The translations under genes were made by a program, and so were the position numbers. The notes below the pieces were generated by a model. It made no database searches. It was not told the DNA's origin and was given only the letters and a program-made list of their open reading frames with translations. DNA of 64,000 nt, taken from contig NZ_JAABRQ010000006.1 in NCBI RefSeq assembly GCF_011390835.1, forward strand, positions 21,508-85,507, written 5' to 3'. Of the stretch, positions 38,590-46,945 are shown piece by piece (within the stretch, counting starts at the first letter, position 1; each line of letters starts with the position of its first letter). The DNA comes from Hydrogenophaga sp. (lineage in GTDB: Bacteria > Pseudomonadota > Gammaproteobacteria > Burkholderiales > Burkholderiaceae_C).

Positions 38590-41500
38590 GCACGGTCACA
38601 CCAGCGGCATACCGCATCGACGGCCAGACGGCCACGCGCGAAGCCTTTTATGCCGTGGCCTGCGATCCAGCGCACAGCGTCGCCGTGGAAGCCTGTGCCG
38701 GCGCCGGTAAGACCTGGATGTTGGTGTCGCGCATCGCGCGCGCGCTGCTCGACGGTGTTGCGCCGCAAGACATTCTCGCCATCACTTTCACCAAGAAGGC
38801 GGCTGGCGAAATGCGCCAGCGCCTGGATGAGCAGCTGCGCTCTTTCTCGGGCATGAGCGATGCCGAGCGGGTACAGGCGCTGGTGGACCGCGGCATGAGC
38901 GACGAACAAGCCCAGCGGCGCGCCCCTGAATTGCTCACGCTGTACAGCCGTTCGGTTGGCCTAGGCCGGCCGGTACAGGTGCGCACCTTTCACAGCTGGT
39001 TTGCCGCGCTGCTGCGCGGCGCGCCGCTTTCGGTGTTGCAGGAGCTGGAGCTGCCTGCGCAGTACGAGCTGCTGGAAGACGACCAGCCCGCTGTGGACCT
39101 GGTCTGGCCGCGCTTCTACATTGCGCTCGCCACCGACGCCAGTGCCTACCAGGACTTCGTAGAGAGCGCCGCTGAAATCGGCCGGTTCCAGACTCAGGCT
39201 GCCTTGAAAAAGGCCTTGCAGAAGCGCATCGAATTCAGCCTGGCCGATCGCGCAGGCAAGTTAGACGACTCGGTCGACACTTTTGGAGAGGCGTACCCGG
39301 CGCTCGCGCACCTGGCCGAACCACAAGCCTTTTTTGAAGCCGCGTCCGAAGTGCCCAGCCTTTGGTGGGACGCAGCGCGTGCCTTGGGTCAGGCGAGCGC
39401 GGTGACGTTTGCCGCCAAGGGCGTTGAGCTGGAGCAGGCGCTGAGCGCGCGCAGTTTCCCCGGCGTGATGAATGCGCTGTTGACCCAGAAGCGAGAGCCC
39501 CGCAAGTTTGGTGAAAGGATCGCGGGTATCACGCAGGTGCGCGAGGCTCAGACCCAGGCGCTGGAATTGCTGAGTGCCGTCAACCAGCACCAGGCTTGGC
39601 AGCACCACCAGCGCATGACACGGCTGAGCCGCGTCCTGCTGCGCTGCTTCGCCGAGCTCAAGCGCGAACGCGGCTGGGTCGACATGAACGATGTGGAGAC
39701 CGCCGCGCTGCGGCTGCTGGGCGATGCCGAGCTCTCGGGCTGGATGCAGCAGCGGCTGGATGCCCGCATTCGCCACCTGCTGATCGACGAGTTCCAGGAC
39801 ACCAATCCCTTGCAATGGCAGGCCTTGTACGGCTGGCTGTCGGCCTACGCGGGCGCCGGTTCGGGCGAAGCTCCCCGGGTGTTTCTGGTGGGCGATCCCA
39901 AGCAGTCTATCTACCGATTTCGACGCGCCGAACCCCAGGTGTTTCGCGCGGCGCAGCAGTTTGTGGTCGATGGCTTGAGCGGCCGCTTGCTCAGCTGCGA
40001 CCACACGCGCCGCTGCGCGCCGCCGGTGGTGGCCGTGCTGAACCAGGCCATGCTGGCGGCGGTGGAGGCTGGCGACTACAGCGCGCATTACCGCGCCCAC
40101 ACCACAGAAAGCACAGCGCCAGGCCGCGTGATCGCCTTGCCCACCATTGCGCGCGATGCACGCGACAGCGCTGGCCAGGCACAAGGTCTGGAGTGGCGCG
40201 ACAGCCTGAACACGCCACTGGTCGAGCTTGAGGACGGCTACTCAGCGCGAGAAGCCCAACAAGCCGCCGACTGGATCGCCGCCGAGGTAGACGCCGGGAG
40301 GCTTCGGGCGGACGACATCATGGTGTTGGCGCGACGGCGCGAGCGCCTGGGCTGGATGCACGAGGCACTGCTGGCGCGTGGCATTCCGAGCGAACAGCCG
40401 GAGAAGCTGGAGCTCGCGGAGGCACCTGCGGTGCAGGATGTGATCGCACTGCTCGACGTGCTGGTCTCGCAGCGCCACCACCTGAGCCTGGCCCGTGCGC
40501 TCAAGTCCCCCTTGTTCGGCTGGAGCGACGCCATGCTGGCGCAGGTGGCGCGGCTTCGCCAACACTGGACAGAACGCGCCCCTGAGGATGTGAGCGTCAA
40601 GCTCGTGCCCCTTTCCTGGTGGGCCGTGCTGCTGCGCTTCGCTGCCTTGCCCGCTGATGAACAGCGCAGCGTGTGGGTCGAAATCTGCCCTGCTGGCGAA
40701 GCAGCAAACGCTGCCGGGATTGCAGCCTTGCTGGAAACCGTGGAGCGTCTGCAGCGGTACCACGGCTGGTTGCAAACCCTGCCACCCCACGATGCCTTGT
40801 CTGCCATTTACGACGATGGCGATGTGTTGGCCCGCTTTGGGTGCGCGGTCCCCTCCAGCCAGCGGCCTGCGGTGCTCGCCCAACTGCGCGATCTGCTGAC
40901 CCACTCGCTCGCCATCGAAGGCGGTCGCTTTCTTACACCGTACCGTTTCGTGCGCGCGCTCAAGGCCGGTGGCATCAAAGCCTCGGCCAGCCAGACCCCA
41001 GGCGCCGTGCGGCTGCTCACCATCCACGGCGCCAAGGGCCTGGAGGCTCATACCGTGCTCCTGCTCGACACGGCGACTGGATCGTCACGGCCAGAGAGCA
41101 TGGGCGTGCTGGTGGACTGGCCTGGCGACGACGCGCACCCGCGTCGTTTCGTGTTTCTCGCCAGTGAAAAAACGCCACCGGCTTGCGCAGTGGACGCCTT
41201 GCAGGTGGAGCAGCAAGCGCGGTCACTCGAAGAGCTCAATGCGCTGTACGTGGCGTTGACGCGCGCCGAGTCGCAACTCGTCATTTCCAGTTTTGAACCA
41301 CACCAGCGCGGCAGTTCACCCAGCTGGCACGATCGTTTGCACACCCTGGCCCCAGAGGTGGAGGCTCCACCGGTGGTGGCAGACCTCCAAGCTCAGATCG
41401 AGCCCAGTTTCGAGCTGGTCACCCTGCCGGCGCTGACCCGTTCGGCACGCCCGGCGCCCGAACTGCAGACGCCCGTGGTCGAGGTGTCTGCCTTCACGCA

Positions 41501-41978
41501 AGACGATGAGCGCCGTCGGTTTGGTCTGGCGGTACACCGCCTGCTTCAGTGGTATCCGACTCTGCCCGATCGGTTTGCCTGGAGCGATACCCATGTGCAC
41601 GCCGTGGCTGCGGAGTTTGAGCTGCTGGCCGAGCGCGCGAGCGAAGCCCGCGCCATGGCCGAGCGCATGGTGAGCGCAGAGGCCGCCTGGGCCTGGGACC
41701 CGGAGCGCGTGGCCGAATGGAGCAACGAGGTGGTGCTGGTTCACGAGGGCGAGCAGCTGAGGCTGGACCGGCTGGTGCGCACGTGCGATTCAGGTGGCGA
41801 TCTGGCCACCTGGTGGGTGCTGGACTTCAAGACCGCCACCCAACCCCAGCAGCAGGTCGGTTTGCTGCGCCAGATGGCCAGCTACCGAGCCGCTGTGGCC
41901 GCCGCCCATCCCGGCGAGCCGCTTCGCGTGGCCTTCATCAATGCCGATGGCCGTTTGATCGAGCTGCCTTCACTATGA
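38586..41978 (+). CDS. addA: AddA-like UvrD/Rep helicase-nuclease
   Basis: Superfamily 1 helicase of 1130 residues. Walker A is EACAGAGKTWMLVSR, motif Ia is ITFTKKAAGEMRQRL, motif II is LLIDEFQDTNPLQW, motif III-IV region is VGDPKQSIYRFRRAEP, and motif V-VI is TIHGAKGLEAHTVLL and LYVALTRAESQLVI. The C-terminal PD-(D/E)XK nuclease has WVLDFKTATQPQQQ. With the preceding AddB-like subunit it forms a RecBCD-type enzyme that processes DNA ends for RecA. It starts ATGA inside the stop of the partner and ends overlapping the flavoprotein gene. Confidence 0.92.
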   Translation: MSTVTPAAYRIDGQTATREAFYAVACDPAHSVAVEACAGAGKTWMLVSRIARALLDGVAPQDILAITFTKKAAGEMRQRLDEQLRSFSGMSDAERVQALVDRGMSDEQAQRRAPELLTLYSRSVGLGRPVQVRTFHSWFAALLRGAPLSVLQELELPAQYELLEDDQPAVDLVWPRFYIALATDASAYQDFVESAAEIGRFQTQAALKKALQKRIEFSLADRAGKLDDSVDTFGEAYPALAHLAEPQAFFEAASEVPSLWWDAARALGQASAVTFAAKGVELEQALSARSFPGVMNALLTQKREPRKFGERIAGITQVREAQTQALELLSAVNQHQAWQHHQRMTRLSRVLLRCFAELKRERGWVDMNDVETAALRLLGDAELSGWMQQRLDARIRHLLIDEFQDTNPLQWQALYGWLSAYAGAGSGEAPRVFLVGDPKQSIYRFRRAEPQVFRAAQQFVVDGLSGRLLSCDHTRRCAPPVVAVLNQAMLAAVEAGDYSAHYRAHTTESTAPGRVIALPTIARDARDSAGQAQGLEWRDSLNTPLVELEDGYSAREAQQAADWIAAEVDAGRLRADDIMVLARRRERLGWMHEALLARGIPSEQPEKLELAEAPAVQDVIALLDVLVSQRHHLSLARALKSPLFGWSDAMLAQVARLRQHWTERAPEDVSVKLVPLSWWAVLLRFAALPADEQRSVWVEICPAGEAANAAGIAALLETVERLQRYHGWLQTLPPHDALSAIYDDGDVLARFGCAVPSSQRPAVLAQLRDLLTHSLAIEGGRFLTPYRFVRALKAGGIKASASQTPGAVRLLTIHGAKGLEAHTVLLLDTATGSSRPESMGVLVDWPGDDAHPRRFVFLASEKTPPACAVDALQVEQQARSLEELNALYVALTRAESQLVISSFEPHQRGSSPSWHDRLHTLAPEVEAPPVVADLQAQIEPSFELVTLPALTRSARPAPELQTPVVEVSAFTQDDERRRFGLAVHRLLQWYPTLPDRFAWSDTHVHAVAAEFELLAERASEARAMAERMVSAEAAWAWDPERVAEWSNEVVLVHEGEQLRLDRLVRTCDSGGDLATWWVLDFKTATQPQQQVGLLRQMASYRAAVAAAHPGEPLRVAFINADGRLIELPSL

Positions 41979-43336
41979 CTCGCAGCGAAACCCCGATGTC
42001 TGCTTTGAACTCCGATTTGCAAGTCGACGTTGCCGTGATCGGCGGCGGGCCGGCCGGCCTGATGGCGGCCGAGGTGGTCTCGCGCGCAGGGCACGCGGTG
42101 CATGTGTTCGACGCCATGCCTTCGGTTGGCCGCAAGTTTTTGCTCGCCGGCAAGGGCGGCATGAACCTCACCCACGCCGAGCCCATGGCGCCCTTTGTCC
42201 AGCGTTACGCCGAGCGCGCCGAGTTGGTGGGCCCGCTGCTGCAGCGCTTCGGCCCGCAAGCCGTGCGCGACTGGGCTGCTGGCCTCGGCATCGATACGTT
42301 TGTTGGCACCTCGTCGCGCGTATTTCCGACTGACATGAAGGCCGCTCCTCTGCTGCGGGCCTGGCTGCACCGGCTGCGCCATCCCGATGCGGGTGGCGCG
42401 CCGGTGAACTTTCACATGCGGCATCGATGGCAAGGATGGGTAAACCCCGCCGAGAGCAGCGAAGGCGACGCCTTGCGCTTCAACACACCACACGGAGTGC
42501 TCACCATGCGCGCCCGCGCCACCGTGCTGGCGCTCGGGGGGGCCAGCTGGGCGCGGCTCGGGTCTGACGGCGCCTGGGCGCCTTGGCTGCAAGGGGCAGG
42601 TGTGGCCGTGGCGCCGCTGCAGCCGAGCAACTGCGGTTTTGATGTGGCCGCATCCGGGGTGCATGCAGAGGAAGAAGGCTGGAGTGCGTTTTTCCAAGAG
42701 CGCTTTGCGGGGCAGCCGCTCAAATCCGTCGTCCTGGACTTCACCGACAGCCTGGGTCGCCACTTCAAGCGGCGCGGGGAATTCGTGGTCACCGCCGGCG
42801 GTGTTGAAGGCAGCCTGATGTATGCCGCTTCCGCCCTGATTCGCGATCAGATTGCGCGCAGTGGGCGGGCAATCATCCACCTGGACCTGTTGCCCGATCA
42901 AAGCGCCGAGCAGGTCGCCGCGCACACCGCACATCCGCGAGGCTCACGCAGCCTATCGGCCCACCTCAAGAGCCGCCTGGGCCTGGGTGGCATCAAGATG
43001 GCGCTGCTCAATGAGCTGCTGGACAAAGCCACGCTGCACGATCCCCAAGCACTGGCCAAACTACTCAAGGCCTTGCCGCTTACGCTGTTGCGCCCACGCC
43101 CGATTGACGAAGCTATCAGCACCGCGGGTGGCGTGGCCTTTGACTCATTGGACGAACAGCTGATGGTGCGCGAGCGGCCCGGCCTGTTCTGCGCCGGTGA
43201 AATGCTGGATTGGGAAGCGCCCACCGGCGGTTACCTGCTGACTGCTTGCCTCAGCAGCGGCGTGGCGGCGGGTGAGGGTGTGGTGCGGTGGCTGGCGACC
43301 ACAAGGTCCGACGCAGCTGGCTTGCCGATGACTTGA
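41975..43336 (+). CDS. HI0933-like (TIGR03862-type) flavoprotein
   Basis: FAD-dependent protein of 453 residues. The Rossmann dinucleotide motif is VAVIGGGPAGLMAAEVVSRAG, and the family block RKFLLAGKGGMNLTH follows. It has LALGGASWARLGSDG and the C-terminal GLFCAGEMLDWEAPTGGYLL (second FAD contact). Members are of unknown function, possibly modifying tRNA or reducing small molecules. The ATG at 41975 overlaps the helicase stop (ATGA); an ATG at 41996 is the alternative. It is the last conserved housekeeping gene before the accessory segment. Confidence 0.85.
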   Translation: MTRSETPMSALNSDLQVDVAVIGGGPAGLMAAEVVSRAGHAVHVFDAMPSVGRKFLLAGKGGMNLTHAEPMAPFVQRYAERAELVGPLLQRFGPQAVRDWAAGLGIDTFVGTSSRVFPTDMKAAPLLRAWLHRLRHPDAGGAPVNFHMRHRWQGWVNPAESSEGDALRFNTPHGVLTMRARATVLALGGASWARLGSDGAWAPWLQGAGVAVAPLQPSNCGFDVAASGVHAEEEGWSAFFQERFAGQPLKSVVLDFTDSLGRHFKRRGEFVVTAGGVEGSLMYAASALIRDQIARSGRAIIHLDLLPDQSAEQVAAHTAHPRGSRSLSAHLKSRLGLGGIKMALLNELLDKATLHDPQALAKLLKALPLTLLRPRPIDEAISTAGGVAFDSLDEQLMVRERPGLFCAGEMLDWEAPTGGYLLTACLSSGVAAGEGVVRWLATTRSDAAGLPMT

Positions 43337-43669
43337 AATGCAAATGAGCCTGTCCCAGGGCAGTCCCGTGAGGGTGCATATTCCAGTCGCCTAAAGTGCA
43401 TTGCACTGCTGACCAGTGTTCTGTGCGGCGAGAACTCGGAAAGGACTCGGTATCCCGCCCTCGACGAATAGCAGCTCTGCTCGCAAAAAATGACAGAAGT
43501 CACAAATCGGCTGGGATCCAACCGGTCATTCGCAGAACAAGGCCCCAAGCGACCGGTTGATCACCCAGACTGGTCATTCGACCGGAGTCGAACAGACCAA
43601 GGCCCGGGAACGACTGCTAACTCCAAGGATGAAATGGTGTTCCCGCTCATGAGTACCATTCAGTCTGCA
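43337..43669. other. Non-coding boundary between the flavoprotein gene and the accessory segment
   Basis: 333 bases without a supportable gene. They hold an imperfect direct repeat: ACCGGTCATTCG (43521) with AGAACAAGGCCC (43534), and again ACTGGTCATTCG (43569) with AGACCAAGGCCC (43594). Nothing resembling the 3' end of ffs (a possible attachment sequence) was seen here. No terminator or promoter is clear. Confidence 0.6.
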
Positions 43670-45208
43670 TCAGTGCGCTATCTTTCCATCGGATCGACCG
43701 GCAAGCACACCCTGCAGAAACGTGATCAGGCTGGCATCCACGTTGAGTGATTGCAGCAGCGTGATGGCTTGTTGTAAGTCTCTGTCCGCACCCACGCGGG
43801 TTTGAATAGCGGTCGCTTTTCGTGCCAACTTGGAGCCGGTTTCTGGAGGGAGTACATCACCCAGCATTTCTGCTGCATAACGAGCACGCTTGGCCTGAAG
43901 GCGGGATCTATGGATCAGCTCGACAGGGGCCCCGGGTTCGTTGCTGCTTTTTAGCGTGCGCTCGAGGCGCCGTCGCAGAGTTGTCATGCGTTCGTTTGCC
44001 CATTGGCTCGTTTGCGCCTTCTTCCCCTTCTTCTTTCGAACGACCGCATGCGTGCTTTGCACACCAGCGAGTTCGAACATCGCTTGCGATAAACCGACAA
44101 GCGCAGCACCTGTCGCAGGCGAAGCCAGTTGAGACCTGAGCTGGACGCGACGCTGTGATCGGGCTTTGTCTATCTGAGCAATTGCCTTGTTGACGATGCA
44201 CAGGCGCTCGTTTCCGCTGTCAAGGAATGTGGGCAACCACGATGCCAAGGTGTCGTATCGCAGCACATCCAGATCTCGGAGCAGCCCCAGTGCGTTCAAC
44301 AACGGTTTCAACCCCTCAAATTCAGGCATTCGGGGCAGCCAGGCTGAAAACAGCCACTTTGCGCTGCGCCAGCGCCTCCATCCCACCCTGGCTTGATGAA
44401 CCAGTTCTGGATCGTCTGAATCTGTCAGTCCCGACAGGTTGCGCGTGAGGTGCTCATACGTTTCCGCGAAGGCTGCTTGGGCGGCTTCAAGTGGGCTGGC
44501 CCGTTTGTCCAGATGGATCATTTTCGCCCGTCTGGGAGCTTGGGCGTGGCCTCGCGTGAGTTGATAGCCGCGCTCTGCCTTGCTGGCATCGCAGGGCAAA
44601 ACTGCGATGGAGTGTGCAATCGTTTGTGCCAACTCAAACAATGATTCGGCTGGTCCGCTCTTGAGTTCAAGCTCAAGTTCCAGTATCGGAAGGTTCCGTT
44701 CTCCTGCGACTATTTCGCCCACATCGAGTGCGACCTCGATCGAGGCGCCCTGGTAGCGCTGCAGCTGCCAAGTAGTGCGGCGGCAGCGGGTATCGAAACA
44801 AGGGCAAAGGGCGGCGAAAAGATGGCCTTCGGCATCCAGATGGCTCCACGGCGTCTTACGCAGAGCGGTTTCGTTGAGCGACCCGATGGTCACGCGGCTT
44901 TCCCATTCACCTCTTTCACTCAAGCCACCCAGGGAAGTCCCCGCAGACTTGAACGTTTGAATCCATTCACCGTCTGGCGCGAAGCCTGGTATGGCGCTCC
45001 TCCAAGGCGTGTCGCTCACACAACGCAAGCGAAGCGCGCTGCGTTGCGCGCGCAATGTTTCCTCTGGCGTGTCGAAATAGCAGTTCCACAGCCATTGGCT
45101 TTGTGACTTGCGGCGTGCCAAGACTGGAAGACTGCGCAATCGGCCCTCAATGTCCGAGGCATCTGCCCCAGGCAACAGGAGTTTGAGCTCGATCTCAGTG
45201 TTCGACAT
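43670..45208 (-). CDS. CYTH-CHAD domain protein (triphosphatase / polyphosphate-binding)
   Basis: Protein of 512 residues. The N-terminal CYTH domain carries the EIELKLLLPG signature (ExExK) and cleaves triphosphate-type substrates in characterised members. The C-terminal CHAD domain (about 240-500) is helical with many conserved Arg/His/Lys (HQARVGWRRWRSAKW; LIHRSRLQAKRARYAAEML). CHAD domains bind polyphosphate and target proteins to its granules. The ATG at 45208 matches the family start. It is last in a minus-strand operon with an orphan ParA and an AT-hook protein, an unusual partnership. Confidence 0.9.
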   Translation of the reverse strand: MSNTEIELKLLLPGADASDIEGRLRSLPVLARRKSQSQWLWNCYFDTPEETLRAQRSALRLRCVSDTPWRSAIPGFAPDGEWIQTFKSAGTSLGGLSERGEWESRVTIGSLNETALRKTPWSHLDAEGHLFAALCPCFDTRCRRTTWQLQRYQGASIEVALDVGEIVAGERNLPILELELELKSGPAESLFELAQTIAHSIAVLPCDASKAERGYQLTRGHAQAPRRAKMIHLDKRASPLEAAQAAFAETYEHLTRNLSGLTDSDDPELVHQARVGWRRWRSAKWLFSAWLPRMPEFEGLKPLLNALGLLRDLDVLRYDTLASWLPTFLDSGNERLCIVNKAIAQIDKARSQRRVQLRSQLASPATGAALVGLSQAMFELAGVQSTHAVVRKKKGKKAQTSQWANERMTTLRRRLERTLKSSNEPGAPVELIHRSRLQAKRARYAAEMLGDVLPPETGSKLARKATAIQTRVGADRDLQQAITLLQSLNVDASLITFLQGVLAGRSDGKIAH

Positions 45209-45281
45209 CGCTAACCCTTGAAATACAGCAGCAGTCTGGACAGTTGACAGCGGCTGGCGTGTCTTTGACGATTTGGCCTGG

Positions 45282-45908
45282 CTACAAAATATCGACCCAC
45301 TGCAGCAAAGGTTGCCAGTCTTCCCTTTCGCGCGCTGCCAAAGATGGGCTGACATCGAAAATGCTCGCTCCTGCTTCAGCCACCCGACCATACAACTGGG
45401 TAGGTCGGATCATCGTCAAAGTCTCGAAGCCTTGCGCTGCCAGAAACTCACGCAGCTGAGTGGCCGCCAGGGTACGGGGATCCACCCGAACGCCCACCAG
45501 TGCCACTTCGGCTTTGCCACGGCTGACGGCTTTGATCGCCTCTAGTTGGTCCAAAAACAGCTTGGTGGCCCAAAGGTCAAAGGGCGAAGCCTGAACCGGC
45601 ACGATGATGCGGGCTGACACCTTGACAATCTGCGCCAGCGATTTGCCCGACAACCCGGCTGGCGTGTCAAGGATCGCATGGGTGACCCCTTTGGGTGGGC
45701 GTGCTACATCGTCCGCTCCGATTTGCCAAGTTTCAATGGAAGCCATGCCCCGGTGCCGGCTCTGGAGCCATCGCCGGGAAGACTGCTGAGTGTCCACATC
45801 ACCGAGTAGGACAGCAGGGCTGCGCTGGGCGAAATAGCCCGCCAGATTGGTGGCCAGTGTTGATTTACCCGAGCCACCTTTCGGATTGATGATGCTGATG
45901 GCCTTCAT
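45282..45908 (-). CDS. Orphan ParA/MinD-type ATPase
   Basis: Deviant Walker ATPase of 208 residues: IINPKGGSGKSTLATNL at the N-terminus, GDVDTQQSSRRW (Walker A'), and HAILDTPAGLSGK (Walker B). It lacks the N-terminal DNA-binding domain of chromosomal/plasmid ParA of the long type. No ParB and no parS repeats are nearby, so plasmid partition is unlikely. Such solitary ATPases (McdA, PpfA, ParC) position protein cargos over the nucleoid. It sits between the polyphosphate-type CHAD gene (73 bases) and a basic DNA-binding protein (40 bases). Confidence 0.88.
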   Translation of the reverse strand: MKAISIINPKGGSGKSTLATNLAGYFAQRSPAVLLGDVDTQQSSRRWLQSRHRGMASIETWQIGADDVARPPKGVTHAILDTPAGLSGKSLAQIVKVSARIIVPVQASPFDLWATKLFLDQLEAIKAVSRGKAEVALVGVRVDPRTLAATQLREFLAAQGFETLTMIRPTQLYGRVAEAGASIFDVSPSLAAREREDWQPLLQWVDIL

Positions 45909-45948
45909 TCCACAGCCATCTGCAAAATCTGGCCGCTGCGTCCAACGC

Positions 45949-46548
45949 TCACTTCTTCGGACGACCTGTTTTCAGCTTTTCAACGTCGGCAACGGCAGCA
46001 ATCAGTTTTTCATTGTCCAAAGCAAACAGCATCCCGATAGCGGCCCGAACCAGCTCTCCCTTTTTCACTTCTGTGCCCAAGGCGATCAGGCGCTTCTTGA
46101 GTTCAACCAGGCGCTTGTGTTCGGACTCAGGAAAAGTGAAGCTGTCACGAACCATCTTGATTATCGGCGCACGATGTGCTGCCTTGCCTTTTGCTCCCTT
46201 TGCCTTTTTTTGTTTTAGAACAGGTGTCTTGTCGGCAACGGGGGTGCTCTTTTCAACACTGGCGCTCTTCTCCGCGACTTTGGCAACCTGCTTGTTGATA
46301 GTGGGCTTTGGCGGGGTGTTTACACCGGTCTTGCTTGGGATGGGCGCGCTCGGGGTAGCGCTAGCCGCCTTCTTGGCTGCGGGCTTGCTGCCACGGTTGG
46401 TGGCGGCTTGTGCCGGCACCTTTAGAGTCGCCTCAGGCTTGGGTTTTGCCTGCAATGCTCGCGTCTTGACAGGTGCAGCAGGGAGAACAGGCGCACTGGG
46501 AGCGATAGTGGCAGAAACAGCGGATTGGGTTGAGGCATCAGTGGGCAT
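45949..46548 (-). CDS. Lys/Ala/Pro-rich protein with C-terminal DNA-binding-like domain and AT-hook
   Basis: Basic protein of 199 residues. Residues 1-125 are low-complexity Ala, Pro, Lys and Thr, histone H1-like and probably disordered. Residues 128-190 are conserved-looking and helical (IIKMVRDSFTFPESEHKRL, KGELVRAAIGMLFAL), with a strand-helix-helix start suggestive of ribbon-helix-helix proteins. The extreme C-terminus KTGRPKK is an AT-hook core. It could bind DNA and act as the adaptor of the neighbouring ParA. Three ATAAAC/GTTTAT half-sites just upstream suggest autoregulation. No homologue is recognised with certainty. Confidence 0.7.
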   Translation of the reverse strand: MPTDASTQSAVSATIAPSAPVLPAAPVKTRALQAKPKPEATLKVPAQAATNRGSKPAAKKAASATPSAPIPSKTGVNTPPKPTINKQVAKVAEKSASVEKSTPVADKTPVLKQKKAKGAKGKAAHRAPIIKMVRDSFTFPESEHKRLVELKKRLIALGTEVKKGELVRAAIGMLFALDNEKLIAAVADVEKLKTGRPKK

Positions 46549-46573
46549 AAATTCTCTTGAAAATTTTAATAAT

Positions 46574-46597
46574 ATAAACAGTTTATACCAAATAAAC
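46574..46597. promoter_or_regulatory. Palindromic ATAAAC repeats, candidate operator
   Basis: A perfect palindrome ATAAAC-A-GTTTAT (46574-46586) and a third half-site ATAAAC (46592-46597) lie 26-49 bases upstream of the AT-hook protein start. They overlap TATTAT/TATAAA promoter-like sequence on the minus strand. Confidence 0.45.
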
Positions 46598-46832
46598 GAT
46601 GTTGAGAATTGATTTGGCCAGAAGCGAGTGCCGGCGACAGGTGTTTCCCGAGGGGCTGAAGCTCACCTCAACGGTCTGGGAGCAACCTTCACCGGAAAGT
46701 GTCCCAAGCCACTTCGCGTTGGGACACGCCATATGCTGTACGTCTTCCTCGGCCCGGACGTTGGCGTTCTGCCTCTCCAGCCGGCTTGTGTCTCGATGAG
46801 AGATTCGTGACAACCCTGAGATGCGCCGTTGA

Positions 46833-46846
46833 TTGATCTGGATCAA
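46833..46846 (+). promoter_or_regulatory. FNR/Anr-type binding site
   Basis: TTGAT-CTGG-ATCAA is a perfect match to the FNR/Anr/CRP-FNR consensus TTGAT-N4-ATCAA. It is centred 106 bases upstream of the DUF47-fusion start, leaving room for a class II promoter (start near 46880) with a leader. It suggests induction of the operon under low oxygen. Confidence 0.7.
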
Positions 46847-46945
46847 AAGTAGAGCGCCATCAGACAATTTTCTGGCCCTATTTGTCACCAGATCGAAACT
46901 CAGAACAAACAAGATCTATAGCAAGCTCATCACTGGAAGCCTTGC

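Larger units (their letters stand above)
46549..46945. other. Divergent intergenic region with two control areas
   Basis: 397 bases without a gene. Bases 46549-46600 are A/T-rich, unlike the rest of the window, and carry the likely promoter and operator of the minus-strand ParA-CHAD operon. Bases 46833-46846 carry a perfect FNR-type site facing the plus-strand operon. The middle part (46620-46800) shows nothing recognisable. Confidence 0.6.

Noticed and set aside
43337-43669. Left attachment site copy of the ffs 3' end
   Set aside because: No stretch matching the last bases of ffs was found here; only an imperfect internal repeat of unknown origin.
45282-45908. Plasmid or chromosome partition locus
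   Set aside because: A ParA ATPase is present, but no ParB homologue and no parS-like repeats were seen; the neighbours point to cargo positioning instead.
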